Position numbers and translations under genes: made by a program
Shown: piece by piece, positions 1-56,959 of the stretch
How the letters are laid out: every line of letters starts with the position of its first letter
Position numbering within the stretch: position 1 is the stretch's first letter
The notes under the pieces: model-generated
What the model saw: the letters and a program-made list of their open reading frames with translations, nothing else
Database searches by the model: none
Told to the model about the DNA's origin: nothing
NCBI RefSeq assembly: GCF_023101765.2
Contig: NC_064227.1
Span: forward strand, 1,178,001 to 1,242,000
Reading direction: 5' to 3'
Source of the DNA: Spodoptera frugiperda
Lineage: Eukaryota > Arthropoda > Insecta > Lepidoptera > Noctuidae
Length of the DNA stretch: 64,000 nt

Positions 1-828
1 TTGGTGATAGTGTTGCCTATATCAAGTGATTATCTAATTGTCATACTTAGAGACATTTAATGGTTACTTAACCCAGTCCTTAGCAATTGTTTTCGGAACA
101 AAATCGTTACTAAGGAATAGTTTAAGTAATTATTAAGTGTCTCTGAGTGTGGCAGTAAGTGTGATTTGCGTCAACGCTTGCAAATTCTCAATTAAGTACG
201 ACTTTTAGACAAAAAGATGACAAAAACGCCCAGAAGTCACGGCACCTACCTAAGAATAGAGAAAGATTAAAGAAAAAAAACCTTGGAAATTAATTTACGC
301 TTTTCCCAAAAACTAAGAACGGTTTGTGAGCAAAAAGAAAAGAAAATCTCCTAGAAAGTAGGTACTTGAAGTACCTACAGAGAAAAATAACCAAAAAATC
401 TTCAGCTCAAGCTTTCGCCAAAGTACACAAAACAATACACGAACGGAGCGCGTTAATTGCGACTTCCTCGAAATAATCGTTAGCTTATTAAAAATCTTCC
501 TTCTCGTGAGAAAAACGTCTTCATAGTACCTCACCTGCCTCAATTGAACCGGAAAACCAGTGATCAAACACCGGAAAATCGTACAAATCGTCGAAAAACC
601 GGCGAAATTACTCCAAACGAATCGTTATTACTGACCAATCACGATTACGATTTTCATGCCGCTTTCACGGTGACCACTCTAGTTCGGATTTTTTTTCGAA
701 AATCATTAGGGCATTGAAATTAACCAAGTAGTTTCGACAAATAGGTATTTTTTTTTTTCACGTTTTCCGGTGAATTTTTTTCTGTAGGTATATTTTTTTC
801 TTTTTTTTCTTAAATCTGCGAGGGGCAA
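1..828. other. 5' flank of sv
   Basis: No gene is seen here. A palindromic MITE (family A) lies near 45-150. The rest is AT-rich with T-runs at 688-790 and a CCAAT box (gaCCAATca) near 635. The ORF-like stretch on the minus strand at 313-567 has no recognisable motif or gene structure and I do not treat it as a gene. Proximal promoter elements of sv would be expected between about 560 and 828. Confidence 0.5.
45..150. mobile_element. MITE family A (palindromic), copy 1
   Basis: The arms GAGACATTTAATGGTTACTT and AAGTAATTATTAAGTGTCTC fold on each other around CCTTAGCAATTG...CGTTACTAAGG. The copy lies upstream of the sv promoter. Relatives are at 18422, 29645, 35724 and 37648. Confidence 0.6.
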
Positions 829-863
829 TCAGTCGTTACGATCTCAGTTTTATGTTTAGTCGA
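829..863 (+). promoter_or_regulatory. sv: Inr + DPE core promoter of sv
   Basis: TCAGTC at 829-834 fits the arthropod initiator with A+1 at 831. At exactly +28 to +32 (858-862) lies AGTCG, a perfect match to the downstream promoter element RGWYV, and +24 (854) is G, the favoured base. No TATA box is at -30; that stretch is T-rich. Inr/DPE promoters are typical of insect developmental transcription factor genes. The site lies 436 nt upstream of the first ATG, so it would give a 5'UTR of normal length. The match and spacing are seen directly; use as a start site is inferred. Confidence 0.6.
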
Positions 864-1266
864 ATTTTGATCGCTTTGCCGATGGTCTAATTACAAGCGC
901 AATCAAGATTGATCTTAATTAAAATCATTAAATTGCAGTGTCCTCCTTAAAAGACTATTGAATCCAAGAAAATTCTAACAAAGTGATGAAGTGAAAAACG
1001 CAAAAAAAGTGTAACCTAAAATTAAAAATATGAAAAATCCGAACAGACTTAAAACATAACCAAAAAAACATGGCAAGATTTGTGTCAATGTGAAAAGGGA
1101 AAAAGGACTTTATAGTGTGTTCTTTTAGAGTTTAAAATTAAAAAGTAGTGTTGTGCCGTAAGTGGTCAAACTGGAGGGCCAGGGTAAAGCTACTTTTGCG
1201 GCCCTGTTTGGGCTGAGGGCCGGCGGCGGCGTGGACCTCTCCGCCGCTTACAGATACAACCAGAAT

Positions 1267-1285
<19 letters not shown>
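831..1285 (+). CDS. sv: sv exon 1: 5'UTR and start codon
   Basis: The exon runs from the inferred start site to the donor CAT|GTAAGT at 1286. The first in-frame ATGs are tandem at 1267 and 1270; the second has A at -3 and G at +4. Coding is ATGATGGAATATTACACAT, that is MMEYYT plus one base, which splices to make TGT (Cys) before the HGGVNQ of exon 2. The frame stays open upstream to TAA at 1159-1161, and 1201-1266 is GC-rich and codes for AGGGVDLSAAYRYNQN, which looks like real protein. So a non-AUG start or an unseen upstream exon joining here is possible. Confidence 0.65.
1030..1093 (+). promoter_or_regulatory. two upstream ORFs in sv leader
   Basis: ATG at 1030 opens a 9-codon ORF ending TAA at 1057-1059. 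ATG at 1070 opens a 7-codon ORF ending TGA at 1091-1093. Both lie in the inferred 5'UTR and could reduce translation of sv. They are seen directly; any effect is inferred. Confidence 0.4.
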
Positions 1286-48266
<46,981 letters not shown>

Positions 48267-48267
<1 letters not shown>

Positions 48268-49815
48268 TATCAACGTACGCCGTGCGAGTAGTAGTCGGCG
48301 GATAACAACGAAAAACACAAGTGATAAATAACGGACACTAATATAAAATTATATGTATATCGATCGATCATGTGAGACAATTAGTTTTATTTCCTATAGA
48401 CAATCTCCTTTTGTAGATAAATTAATATATTTGTACAATGCCCTTAAATAATAACTAATTATAATTATTTCTCTTTATTTTATTCAGGTCAGTAATAAGA
48501 CTTTTGCTTTCTCGAACATTTAAAAATATAATTCATTTATACTCATTATCTTTAATTAAATGAAAGTTCAGAGAGCCAAAGTTACTTCACTACTATAAGA
48601 TGTAAATAATGTATTTTAATGAAAACTATAATGTAATTCATTTAATGTCATTATTAGGATTAAGATTTATTCTCTTTTTTTACCTCAACATAGTTACAAA
48701 GTAGTGAATAATTTTGTGTAACATTTATTTTTAAAACTTCCATTTAATTTTATTTAAGCTGTCCTGTGTGCACAATGGAAAGAAGATTTTACATTTATTA
48801 TTACATTTAAAATCGTTATCATTTATGTAAGTTATCTAATTTATTTTCTTTGTATTGTTATCAAATGTATTTTCTTCTGATGAAGCTGTTTAACAAACTA
48901 TGCAAGTCAAATGCTAAGAAATATTATTTAGATTATTTTTGAAATTACTATGAGATTATTCGTGTTTTTTTTTACTTTTTATATAAAATGATTAGTTTTT
49001 AATTATACGTGTATAGCATGTTCAAATTAGCACGCTGTATGCCATAATTATGTAAACGTAATAAGTTCAAATAATTGTTTTATTATGAAATAATATTAGT
49101 TATCAAATCTTATCGTTTCCGTCCATTAATTATTATTATTGATTATTATTTTTCTCAAAGTTATTATTGAGATTTTTTGTAAATGTAAATATTATTATTT
49201 TCTCAGACCCGATGAGCATGCTTTTAATATTGTTTTAAAACATACATCATACAGTTTAGAGAAACGCCAAAGACTTAAAAAAATATTGTAATGTCTTTAA
49301 TATACAGCGCAGTGTAATAATAGTTTATATTTTATATGAAAGAAAGCAATAACTGATCACCAAAGATACAAATAGCGGGCCTTTTTCTGATAATACATTT
49401 AAATAAAATTACATTTAATTTTTCAAAATGAATTTGAAATTACGTTTAAATTAAAAATGATTATTTGTTTAATAAGTTTTTTAAACAATTTAAATGTTTC
49501 TTTTTTATTTTATTTAACTTGATTATGTAGATCTATTATTTTTTAATTTATTAGATAAAGGTCTGAGCTGTATAAAGTATTCTACTCATTTTTGTATAAT
49601 AATAATAATAATATTTTTGCATTATTATCTTCCTATTTATTAATTTGGTGTTGCTTTTAATTTCTGGAAGCATATCGTTTAGTGATCGTCATTATAATAG
49701 ATAAATGATTAAAATAATTATTAAAAAATACATGGAATTTTCTGTTTAATTTTTTAATAGGTATATTTGTAAGGCAAACGCACCAGTACGAAATAAAGCA
49801 TATGAGTTTATAAAA
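48267..49815 (+). other. sv: sv exon 10: terminal exon, mainly 3'UTR
   Basis: The acceptor is TTTGTTCCAG| at 48266. The first base completes the TGA stop in the frame coming from exon 9. About 1.5 kb of unbroken AT-rich sequence with TTATT runs follows, free of the repeats that fill the introns. It ends at AATAAA (49792-49797), with a T-rich tract about 20 nt further on. Earlier AATAAA copies (for example near 49403) could give shorter ends. Transcript extent is inferred. In another frame, exon 10 begins YQRTPCE before TAG; that would need a non-GT-AG junction. Confidence 0.65.
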
Positions 49816-50378
49816 AAATGTAGTTTTTTTCTCATTTCTTGTTACTCCATTTTATTTTAATTTTTACAATATGACACAAGACACAAACTACTGCGCAGGT
49901 GAGTTTGGGTTTCATTCCTGGGTTGGACAATGACAAACATTAGAAATCTAATGCAGGGTGAAACCTCTGAAAGTTCTAACAATAAATACCGAACCTAAAC
50001 CTGTTTTTTAATGGCAGTGGCACCTCCACTGCCATTAAAAGTCTTTATGCCTTTATGAAAACACGAAGCTATCGAAACTGCGAATCTTTGCGTAAGAGGA
50101 ACATGTGAAATCAAGAAGTATACTTAACCTCTTTTACTCAAACACCTAATACACAAAACCTCTTTAGTGACAAAACGCCATAAAAAAGAAGAATATCAAA
50201 AAGAGAAAATTTTCAAACCGCAAACTGTCAAACGTCAAAATAAAAAAGAGCTCGTGGAAAAAAGATGTCAAAATCAAAAATGTAGTATTCTTATAAAAAA
50301 ATCTATTTCGACAAAAATATAATATAAAATTCAACGTGAGATCAATTTACTCGAACAAATCTCATTAATTACTGTTAA

Positions 50379-51061
50379 ATGGCTCCAAAAAGGAAAAAGA
50401 AGGTGAGAGAGAGTATTTGCGAGCCTCATCCCGCGAGCGCTGATACTCCAAATCTTCTTGACAGTGGGTCGACTCCCACGGGAAACACCAGGAGCGCTGA
50501 AAAGAAGAGAGTTTCAACCAGACAAGACGGGCCTATAAAGAAGCTTGGTCTAAAGAAGAATAAACAACCACCAACCCACGAGAACCCACCTTCGTGATAG
50601 AGAGAAAAAGACAGGACAAAAGTCCTAAATCAAATTTACGGGAAAAGATAAATAACAGAGGCATAACTACCATACTTTATAACATCAAAGAAATAGAGCA
50701 TAAAGGCTCAGAACGATAACAGCTAGACAGACAACAGATGTGATGAAGAAATTCAGTGTATTCTTAAAAGCACCTAAGATTTTTGGAAGAAGAAAACTGG
50801 AGATGGACATTTAAAAGATTATAGTTGCCTTTAACAATGTCAGTAGCAAGGCATATACTTATTTATGTTGCCTTATCCATGATAGAAGCGTTTGGTTCGG
50901 CAGAACAAACCATTCCATTCATGAGTTATTACGCGTACGATGATGAAAGCTCAAGTATCTATAATGCGACAATTTTCTATCAGTCAGTTGTAATTACAAT
51001 TCTATCATTCTTCAAATTGGGTATATATTTGAGCAACAAGCTTTGTCAAACATCTTGTTAA
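50379..51061 (+). other. possible small gene or gene fragment, poly(A) signal at 51071
   Basis: ATG at 50379 opens a 72-codon ORF that begins MAPKRKKKVRESIC and is Lys/Pro/Ser-rich, with an SV40-like basic cluster. GTGAGA right after codon 8 (50403) is a good donor. Downstream, ATG at 50837 opens a 74-codon ORF with two hydrophobic stretches (HILIYVALSMIEAF, SVVITILSFFKLGIYL) that stops at 51061, ten bases before AATAAA (51071). MAPKRKKK could splice to TTG at 50825 (ATTATAG|) in phase 0, but that acceptor is weak. The hydrophobic part vaguely recalls an insect odorant-receptor loop. I do not recognise a family. Confidence 0.3.
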
Positions 51062-51117
51062 ATTGAATGAAATAAAGTATTGATTGCTATTTTGTTGTTT
51101 TCTTTTTTAAAAAAACG

Positions 51118-51303
51118 TTGCCCCACTTTAGGATTTTCTCCTGTGTCGTGGGTGCGTTTACAAACATACAATTTCACATACTCATCACACCCAGACCCGA
51201 AACAATAGATTGTGGATCACACAAAGAATTGTTCCGTGCGGAAATCGAACCCGCTACACGTTGTACGGCAGCCAGTTGCCCAGCCACCGCACCAACCGTG
51301 CAG
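51118..51303 (-). repeat. tRNA-derived SINE, family 1, copy
   Basis: A full-length inverted copy lies just beyond the poly(A) signal at 51071. The antisense B box GAATCGAACCCGC is slightly altered here (gaaatcgaacccgc). Confidence 0.75.
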
Positions 51304-51713
51304 TGTTTTATTTTATACTAGGTGTTGACCGAATACTGACTTCTAACAGATTTTTTGTATTTCCTAAAAGATTATTTTTTTGTAATATAAAAGTAGCTTA
51401 AGTTACTTCTTAACACATTAGCTATCTATAACAAATGCATACTATTTAATCATCACTACACGACGGCCGCAACAGCACTTGTATTGTAAAATATTGATAT
51501 TCAAACAATAACTAACTATTTTGACTTTGAGGTCAAATATCACTTACCACCAGGCGAGATAGCGGCCAAACATCGACCTATCAGATATAAAAAAATATTT
51601 AACCGGCCCCTGCTGGTGAGGCCGCGGCGCTGTGTTACACATCCATTTTATCAATCAGATCTATAAAGATAGAAAAAATTAAATCCTTCGTAAAGATTCC
51701 AGCAAAAACAGAC

Positions 51714-52273
51714 ATGATCGCAAAATACTGGCCAGCATTGTAAGTAATAAAACTTTTCACAGCAACCAAAACTATCCAAACTTAAAAAAAACTTCCATCT
51801 ATCAAAACCGTCATCCGTCACAAAACTGCAATAAAATATAGTCCAAACACAAAACATTTCAATCCATCAAAACTCTCGCAAAATTTCAACAATATCTAGT
51901 TAAACAAAATACCACAATTCCATTCCACAGGCTAACTATTTTTAGAACCAAAACAAATATGGATGAAGAAGATGATGGGTGCCCACCAGTTAAAGAAGAA
52001 ACGAATTGTCCACCCCCAGAGGAACATTACTGTCCACCCCAAGACATTGACCCTTGCAAATTTACAGAGGAAACAGGCAAAAAGAAGAAGAAAAAAGGAA
52101 AAGGTAATGAGTGTGAGGAAGAAAAGACTTGCGCAAATACTCCCGTGACACCTGATCAAAGAGAAAGGCTCAAGAAAGAACATTTGGAACTATGTAAGGC
52201 TGCCAAACAACCCACCTGCGGCCAAACTGCAGCGAAGGCGAAGAAGTCTAAAGACGCTTGCGAAGACGACTAA
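51714..52273 (+). CDS. two-exon Cys/Pro/Lys-rich small protein
   Basis: Exon 1 (51714-51739) codes MIAKYWPA plus two bases and ends at donor CATT|GTAAGT. Exon 2 (51931-52273) follows acceptor CATTCCACAG| and joins in frame as LLTIFRTKTNMDEEDDGCPP, giving 122 residues. Without the intron, ATG at 51959 gives 104. Visible features are three CPP motifs in the first part (GCPP, NCPPPEE, YCPPQ), DIDPC, a Lys run (KKKKKKGKGK), and a Cys-spaced Lys/Ala-rich tail ending KDACEDD. AATAAA lies at 52355. There is no signal peptide and no known family. DPC followed by a Lys-rich segment recurs in the gene at 61712, so the two may be related. Confidence 0.6.
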
Positions 52274-53069
52274 TAATCAAAGATGGGAACCGTTATATGA
52301 TATACACCACAACTTTTACAAACAAATAACAAAAACGTAGGTGACAAACAAAATAATAAAAATTCCAGGAGTAAAGACGCTACTGGACCATACCAGACCA
52401 ATTGTAATCGACATGTAATCAAGTATATATTATAGTAGAGCAGTACCAATACATGAATTACGATCCGAAAAATTTTTTTAATTTTTTATAACAGAAGTAA
52501 AATACATTTTTATAATAACTATCGTGAGACATACTAAATTAACTAAAAATCATGTGAGTAAACTCACGTTGATCAATGGAAAAGTTCTACTAATTTCGAG
52601 TTACAGGTGGACTCTTTATCATGAGCAGCGTGCGCAGACGCGGCGACGTCGCACAACCAACATCGTGCTGCACGATGGCTATGCTGCGTTGGCTGGGCGT
52701 GTGCGCACGCTACTCATAATAAAATAGATTTGTTAGATTTTGACTGATTTCACTAAAAGTAAGAGCTGCTGTTAATTTTAAAGGTAGTTAAACTAAAATT
52801 AAAAGCAAAGTTCCTTTATATCTTCTCTTTGGGGCAGTAAACAGCAGTAACTACGCTCTCAAAGTAGCTACGGTCAACGTTTTGGTAAGGGCGAGGCTCC
52901 ATTAATGCGATGCGCTGCGTTGCTTCGCGTACATCGTCGCGATGGAACAACGCATTGTACGCTGTAGCGTACCACGTTGTGGTTGTGGTGTACCACGACC
53001 CCCGACTCACACTGCTGTGTCTTAGATCATCCTTCGCAATAGATAGATACCCACGTGTACTTTTTTTTA

Positions 53070-53300
53070 TTAAACACGCCGGTAATCGAGCAGACGTAGG
53101 TATTACCTGATGGTAAGCAATCGCGATTGCTCCATGCTCCAGTGTCCATACACTTGAAACACCAGAGGCGTTACAAGTGCGTTGCCGGCTTTTTGGGAGT
53201 TAGGAATTTAAGAGTTATTGTTCGGGAATCGGGGATGAGGAAGATTGGGAAGAGGGAAATGGGCCTCCGGTAACCTCACTCACACAACAAAACACAACGC
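53070..53300 (+). repeat. dispersed repeat family C copy
   Basis: A long copy with TACCTGATGGTAAGCAATCG, AACACCAGAGGCGTTACAAG and GGGCCTCCGGTAACCTCACT. The DNA around it (52500-53460) is repeat-derived and holds no gene I can support. Confidence 0.55.
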
Positions 53301-54014
53301 AAGCGTTGTTTCACGTCGGTTTTCTGTGAGGCCGTGGTATCACTCCAGTCGAGCCGGCCCATTCGTGCCGAAGCATGGCTCTTCCACACTTTTATTAGGA
53401 CACGGTCATAGCGAACGGTCTAATCGGGTGTATCATAAAAATATATAACGTAAAACGACGCTGCGATGACGCACTAATCCTGCGATGGGGCCTTATCCTA
53501 AGTTAGTTCATTTCTTCCAATGCGACGCACAGTAATTTCTCGCGTTATTTTTTTGTAGTCAAACAAAAAAAAAACACGAGAAATTACCACAGATGAAAAG
53601 AAGTTTATTCGAAGTAAATTATTACGATTACTTACACATTATTTACAACTTAAAAATACCTAAAAAAAGGAATAAAAACTAACTTAAAACTGAAATAGAT
53701 AAAAAATTAAATACAATTAATATTACACAGATGTATAAAACTCTTTTAACAACTTAATTTTTAAACCAGCTGTGCCAGTTACCGTTACCTACAATCATAA
53801 TAATAACCTTTTTGTTGATCAGAAACTTGTAGAATAATTGACATGACACATTATTATACACTTTTGTCAAACAGAATAAACCAAAGCCAGAAAAATGGCA
53901 CCAAAATCAGCAACGTAAAGCAAAATAATATAATAAGCTCTGTGATACCCAGCAAAATGTAAGTCAGATAAGCACTTTATCCTAGTTTCGATTAAATTCG
54001 AATTTTTAAATATT

Positions 54015-56930
54015 ATGCATCTCGAAAACTTGGCGAATGAACATTGCGATGTTGGTTCTATGTTCAAAGCCATTGATAAAGAAACTCAAACTAAACAGGT
54101 AAAGGATACTAAATGCTCAGAGAAAAATTTTAAATTACCGCTTCCAAGAGAACTAGAGAAAAAGGATGATGAGGAAGGAACATTAAAAGTATTTTCATTT
54201 TGTCAAATTATACAGGACCCCGAAAAACCAACATCTGTTACGATAGTCAAAGAATCTCTCACTGAAGAAGCCCACCCACACAAGAACCATCTAAATGAAG
54301 ACACTTCCTCAAATAAATACAGGTATTGCAAAGAAGTTATAAAACCATATTTACAACCTTACGCACCAGATTGTCCGAATTCTGCACAATTTCTTATCAA
54401 CGATGCAATAAAAGCTGCTAAGGAAGAGTTTCCTGAAAACCCACCTTGCTACGAAGTGCCTTCACCGGACAAAAAAGACGGCCAACGACCGCCACCTAAA
54501 GAATGCTCGAACAACTGTTCTTCTGATTTAGACGAATCTGATCCTTGTGCACAAGAAGATAGCTGTGACGTTGAACCACCACCAAAGGCTCCTAAGAAAT
54601 GTTGTGATTGTTCAAAAAAAGACAAAGACAAGAAGAAAGAAAAGAACTCAGGCCCTAAACCAAATTTTAGACTGTGTCCAGGTCAACCACAACCAAAAAT
54701 TTGCGTAGAAATAACAGATCCTAGTTTATGTCCAGGTTGTCCTAAGGCTAAAGATGGGAAAAAAGCTGAGGATAAGTGTTGTTGTGTGTGCCTAATAGGT
54801 AAAGAAGATCAATCTAATAATTCAGACTGGCCAGCAGGTATAGAATCAAATTGCTGCAATAAATCCGGAAGTGATGATAGTTGTATAACAAAATTATTTA
54901 ATAAGGTAAAAACTGTATCCGAAGCTTGTTTAAAAAAAGTGAAGCCTTCAGACGGTAATCAACCGTGTTGTTGTGAGAAACCTCCTAGTCCCCCTCCTTC
55001 CCCTGCCCCTGACTCATCGTGTTGTTGTAAACCAAAAGCTTCTCCTTCCCCCCCTCCTCCTCCTGCCTCTTCCTCATCGTGTTGTTGTAAACCAAAAGCT
55101 TCTCCCCCTCCTCCTCCTGCCTCTTCCTCATCGTGTTGTTGTAAACCAAAAGCTTCTCCTCCTAAGTCTAAGCCGTGCCCTCCTAAGCCGTGTCCTCCTA
55201 AGCCGTGTCCTCCTAAGCCGGAGCCGAAGCAGTGTCCCCCTCCATCTCCGTGCCCGCCGGAGCCAAAACCGTGTCCTCCTAAACAGTGTCCTCCTCCTAA
55301 AAAAAAGTGCCCTCCTGAGCCGAAGCAGTGTCCCCCTCCATCTCCTTGCCCACCGGAGCCAAAACCGTGTGCTCCTAAGCCGTGTCCGGCTAAAAAGCTT
55401 GCATCTTCATCTTCTTCTTCTTGTCCACCGTCGAAAAAATCTTCATCTTCTTGTTCTCCTAAGACTTGTCCAGCTAAGAAGTCTTCCGCCACATCTTCTT
55501 GCCCACCACCGCAGCCAAAACCGTGTTCTCCTAACACTTGCCCTGCTAAGAAGTCTTCCGCCTCATCTTCTTGCCCACCACCGGAGCCAAAACCGTGTTC
55601 TCCTAAGACTTGTCCTGCTAAAAAGTCTTCTGCCACATCTTCTTGCCCACCAGCGGAGCCAAAACCGTGTTCTCCTAACACTTGTCCTAATAAGAAGTCT
55701 TCCACCACATCTTCTTGCCCTCCGCCACCAAAACAGTGCTCTCCTCAGCCGTGTCCTGCCAAGCAGTGTCCTCCTCAACCGTGTCCTAGGCCGTGTCCTC
55801 CAGAGCCGAGCTCTCAAAAGCAGTGTCCTGCTCACCAGTGTCCTGTTGAGGAGTGTCCTGCTAAGCAGAGTGCATCTAGACCTTGCCCTCCTACGCCGTG
55901 TTCTACTAAAATATCGGGAATGGATGACAAACCAAGTGAGAACCCACCAAGCAAATACAAACCGTGTCCTACCGAAATTCCTGCTAAAGAATCAAAATGT
56001 TCTGAGACCGACTCTGAAAATAAGACATCTTCCCCTAAAAAGAACAACGACACAAGTTCTGACTTAAAATTCAGTCCCAAAGGCCCATGCAGTGATGGAA
56101 TAGCAAGTCAGCTAGTACAAGTAGAAAATGCAAAAGATTGCTATAAACCACGTGTGACCAATGCCGGTGGTGGGGGCTGCTCCTGTGGGAATGATGACAA
56201 ATCAAAACGTAGACAGACTTTTAAAAAACCAGCAAACTGTAACCCGAAAGGAAGTGGTTCTTTGCTCGGTAAAGAAACAATGGACGCACATAATATAACT
56301 ATAAATACCCTCAAATGTGCAATGAAAGATTTAATGTGCACAGTTTTTAGAACTACACAAGACGCTGTTTCTGTTATATCTACCGAAAGTTCTAAACAGT
56401 TGGAAAAGCTGAAAAAATCAGCCTCGAATGCGTTTTCGTCGAGCGACTGTCCACCGCCAAAGAAAGTAAGCGACGAACCAGATAATGCAACTAGCAACAG
56501 TAATCTGAGGCGATTCAGCGTCATTAACCTAAACAACTTTCCAGAACAAATAAATTTACCACCATGCAAACCGCCAGAACCTTTTCCCAGCACCGCAAGC
56601 GGGTATTTAGGAGCAGCACTCGAAAAAGTCAACTCTGTTGCATCAATGATCAGCAGGTCACTCATTTTTGAGATACCACCACAAATTAAACGAAGTTATA
56701 ATGATGATAGTTCTGAGTATGACGTTCCGAAACCAACTAAACCAAGAGATGTGGAAAATATAATTATAAATCCTCTTGAGGTTAATGTTTTCACAACAAT
56801 CAAGGATAAAATCTGGTCTATATTCGGTGAAGATGATAAGCAAGAAAGAGAAATTCGATCCACTTCGTCCTACTCTGGATCTTTAAGCTCTGAGAGTGAT
56901 GAGGATCTTATAAATAAGATTATCGATTAA
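54015..56930 (+). CDS. 971-aa Cys-Pro repeat protein
   Basis: A single open frame runs from ATG 54015 to TAA 56930; the stop overlaps AATAAA at 56930. It has no signal peptide or membrane segment. Residues 1-330 are a charged, Cys-containing region (CCDCSKKDKDKKKEK, CPGCPK, DKCCCVC). Residues about 334-393 are three SSCCCKPKASP units (20 and 18 residues apart). Residues about 386-475 are CPPKPCPPKP runs with a 32-residue repeat (PKQCPPPSPCPPEPKPC). Residues about 480-572 are four 24-residue units (CSPKTCPAKKSSATSSCPPP). Residues about 633-971 are non-repetitive, ending in an acidic tail. The composition recalls sperm-tail CGP/CPP proteins (Mst98C, ODF1, SMCP); secretion as chorion or cuticle is unlikely without a signal peptide. 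Function unknown. Confidence 0.85.
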   Translation: MHLENLANEHCDVGSMFKAIDKETQTKQVKDTKCSEKNFKLPLPRELEKKDDEEGTLKVFSFCQIIQDPEKPTSVTIVKESLTEEAHPHKNHLNEDTSSNKYRYCKEVIKPYLQPYAPDCPNSAQFLINDAIKAAKEEFPENPPCYEVPSPDKKDGQRPPPKECSNNCSSDLDESDPCAQEDSCDVEPPPKAPKKCCDCSKKDKDKKKEKNSGPKPNFRLCPGQPQPKICVEITDPSLCPGCPKAKDGKKAEDKCCCVCLIGKEDQSNNSDWPAGIESNCCNKSGSDDSCITKLFNKVKTVSEACLKKVKPSDGNQPCCCEKPPSPPPSPAPDSSCCCKPKASPSPPPPPASSSSCCCKPKASPPPPPASSSSCCCKPKASPPKSKPCPPKPCPPKPCPPKPEPKQCPPPSPCPPEPKPCPPKQCPPPKKKCPPEPKQCPPPSPCPPEPKPCAPKPCPAKKLASSSSSSCPPSKKSSSSCSPKTCPAKKSSATSSCPPPQPKPCSPNTCPAKKSSASSSCPPPEPKPCSPKTCPAKKSSATSSCPPAEPKPCSPNTCPNKKSSTTSSCPPPPKQCSPQPCPAKQCPPQPCPRPCPPEPSSQKQCPAHQCPVEECPAKQSASRPCPPTPCSTKISGMDDKPSENPPSKYKPCPTEIPAKESKCSETDSENKTSSPKKNNDTSSDLKFSPKGPCSDGIASQLVQVENAKDCYKPRVTNAGGGGCSCGNDDKSKRRQTFKKPANCNPKGSGSLLGKETMDAHNITINTLKCAMKDLMCTVFRTTQDAVSVISTESSKQLEKLKKSASNAFSSSDCPPPKKVSDEPDNATSNSNLRRFSVINLNNFPEQINLPPCKPPEPFPSTASGYLGAALEKVNSVASMISRSLIFEIPPQIKRSYNDDSSEYDVPKPTKPRDVENIIINPLEVNVFTTIKDKIWSIFGEDDKQEREIRSTSSYSGSLSSESDEDLINKIID
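55014..55160 (+). repeat. coding tandem repeat, SSCCCKPKASP unit
   Basis: TCATCGTGTTGTTGTAAACC starts at 55014, 55074 and 55128, so units are 60 and 54 bp; the length difference falls in the Pro run. Confidence 0.9.
55452..55740 (+). repeat. coding tandem repeat, 72-bp (24-residue) unit
   Basis: TGTTCTCCTAA starts at 55452, 55524, 55596 and 55668, exactly 72 bp apart, each followed by CPAKKSS or CPNKKSS. A fifth, changed unit (CSPQPCPAK) ends the array. Confidence 0.9.
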
Positions 56931-56935
56931 ATAAA
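56930..56935 (+). promoter_or_regulatory. poly(A) signal overlapping the stop of the 971-aa gene
   Basis: The TAA at 56928-56930 shares its last base with AATAAA, implying a 3'UTR of only about 15-30 nt. A T-rich tract follows at 56950-56970. Confidence 0.65.
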
Positions 56936-56959
56936 TCTTTCGTGTTGCTATTTTTTGTT

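Noticed and set aside
313..567. 84-codon minus-strand ORF upstream of sv
   Set aside because: It is a low-complexity Leu/Phe-rich reading of AT-rich promoter DNA with no signs of a gene.
52816..53010. 64-codon minus-strand ORF (MSRGSWYTTTTTWYATAYNA)
   Set aside because: It falls in repeat-derived DNA between element F and family C copies; no splice, poly(A) or motif support.
54959..55708. 249-codon minus-strand ORF rich in Gly/Glu (GFGSGGGQED repeats)
   Set aside because: It is the antisense shadow of the Cys-Pro repeats of the 971-residue gene; repeat DNA with a 3-base period keeps other frames open. It has no sensible start, splice or poly(A) context.
54973..56067. 364-codon plus-strand ORF rich in Leu/Arg in another frame
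   Set aside because: It is a frame shadow of the same repeat region. The Cys-Pro frame is longer and continues into non-repetitive coding sequence at both ends.
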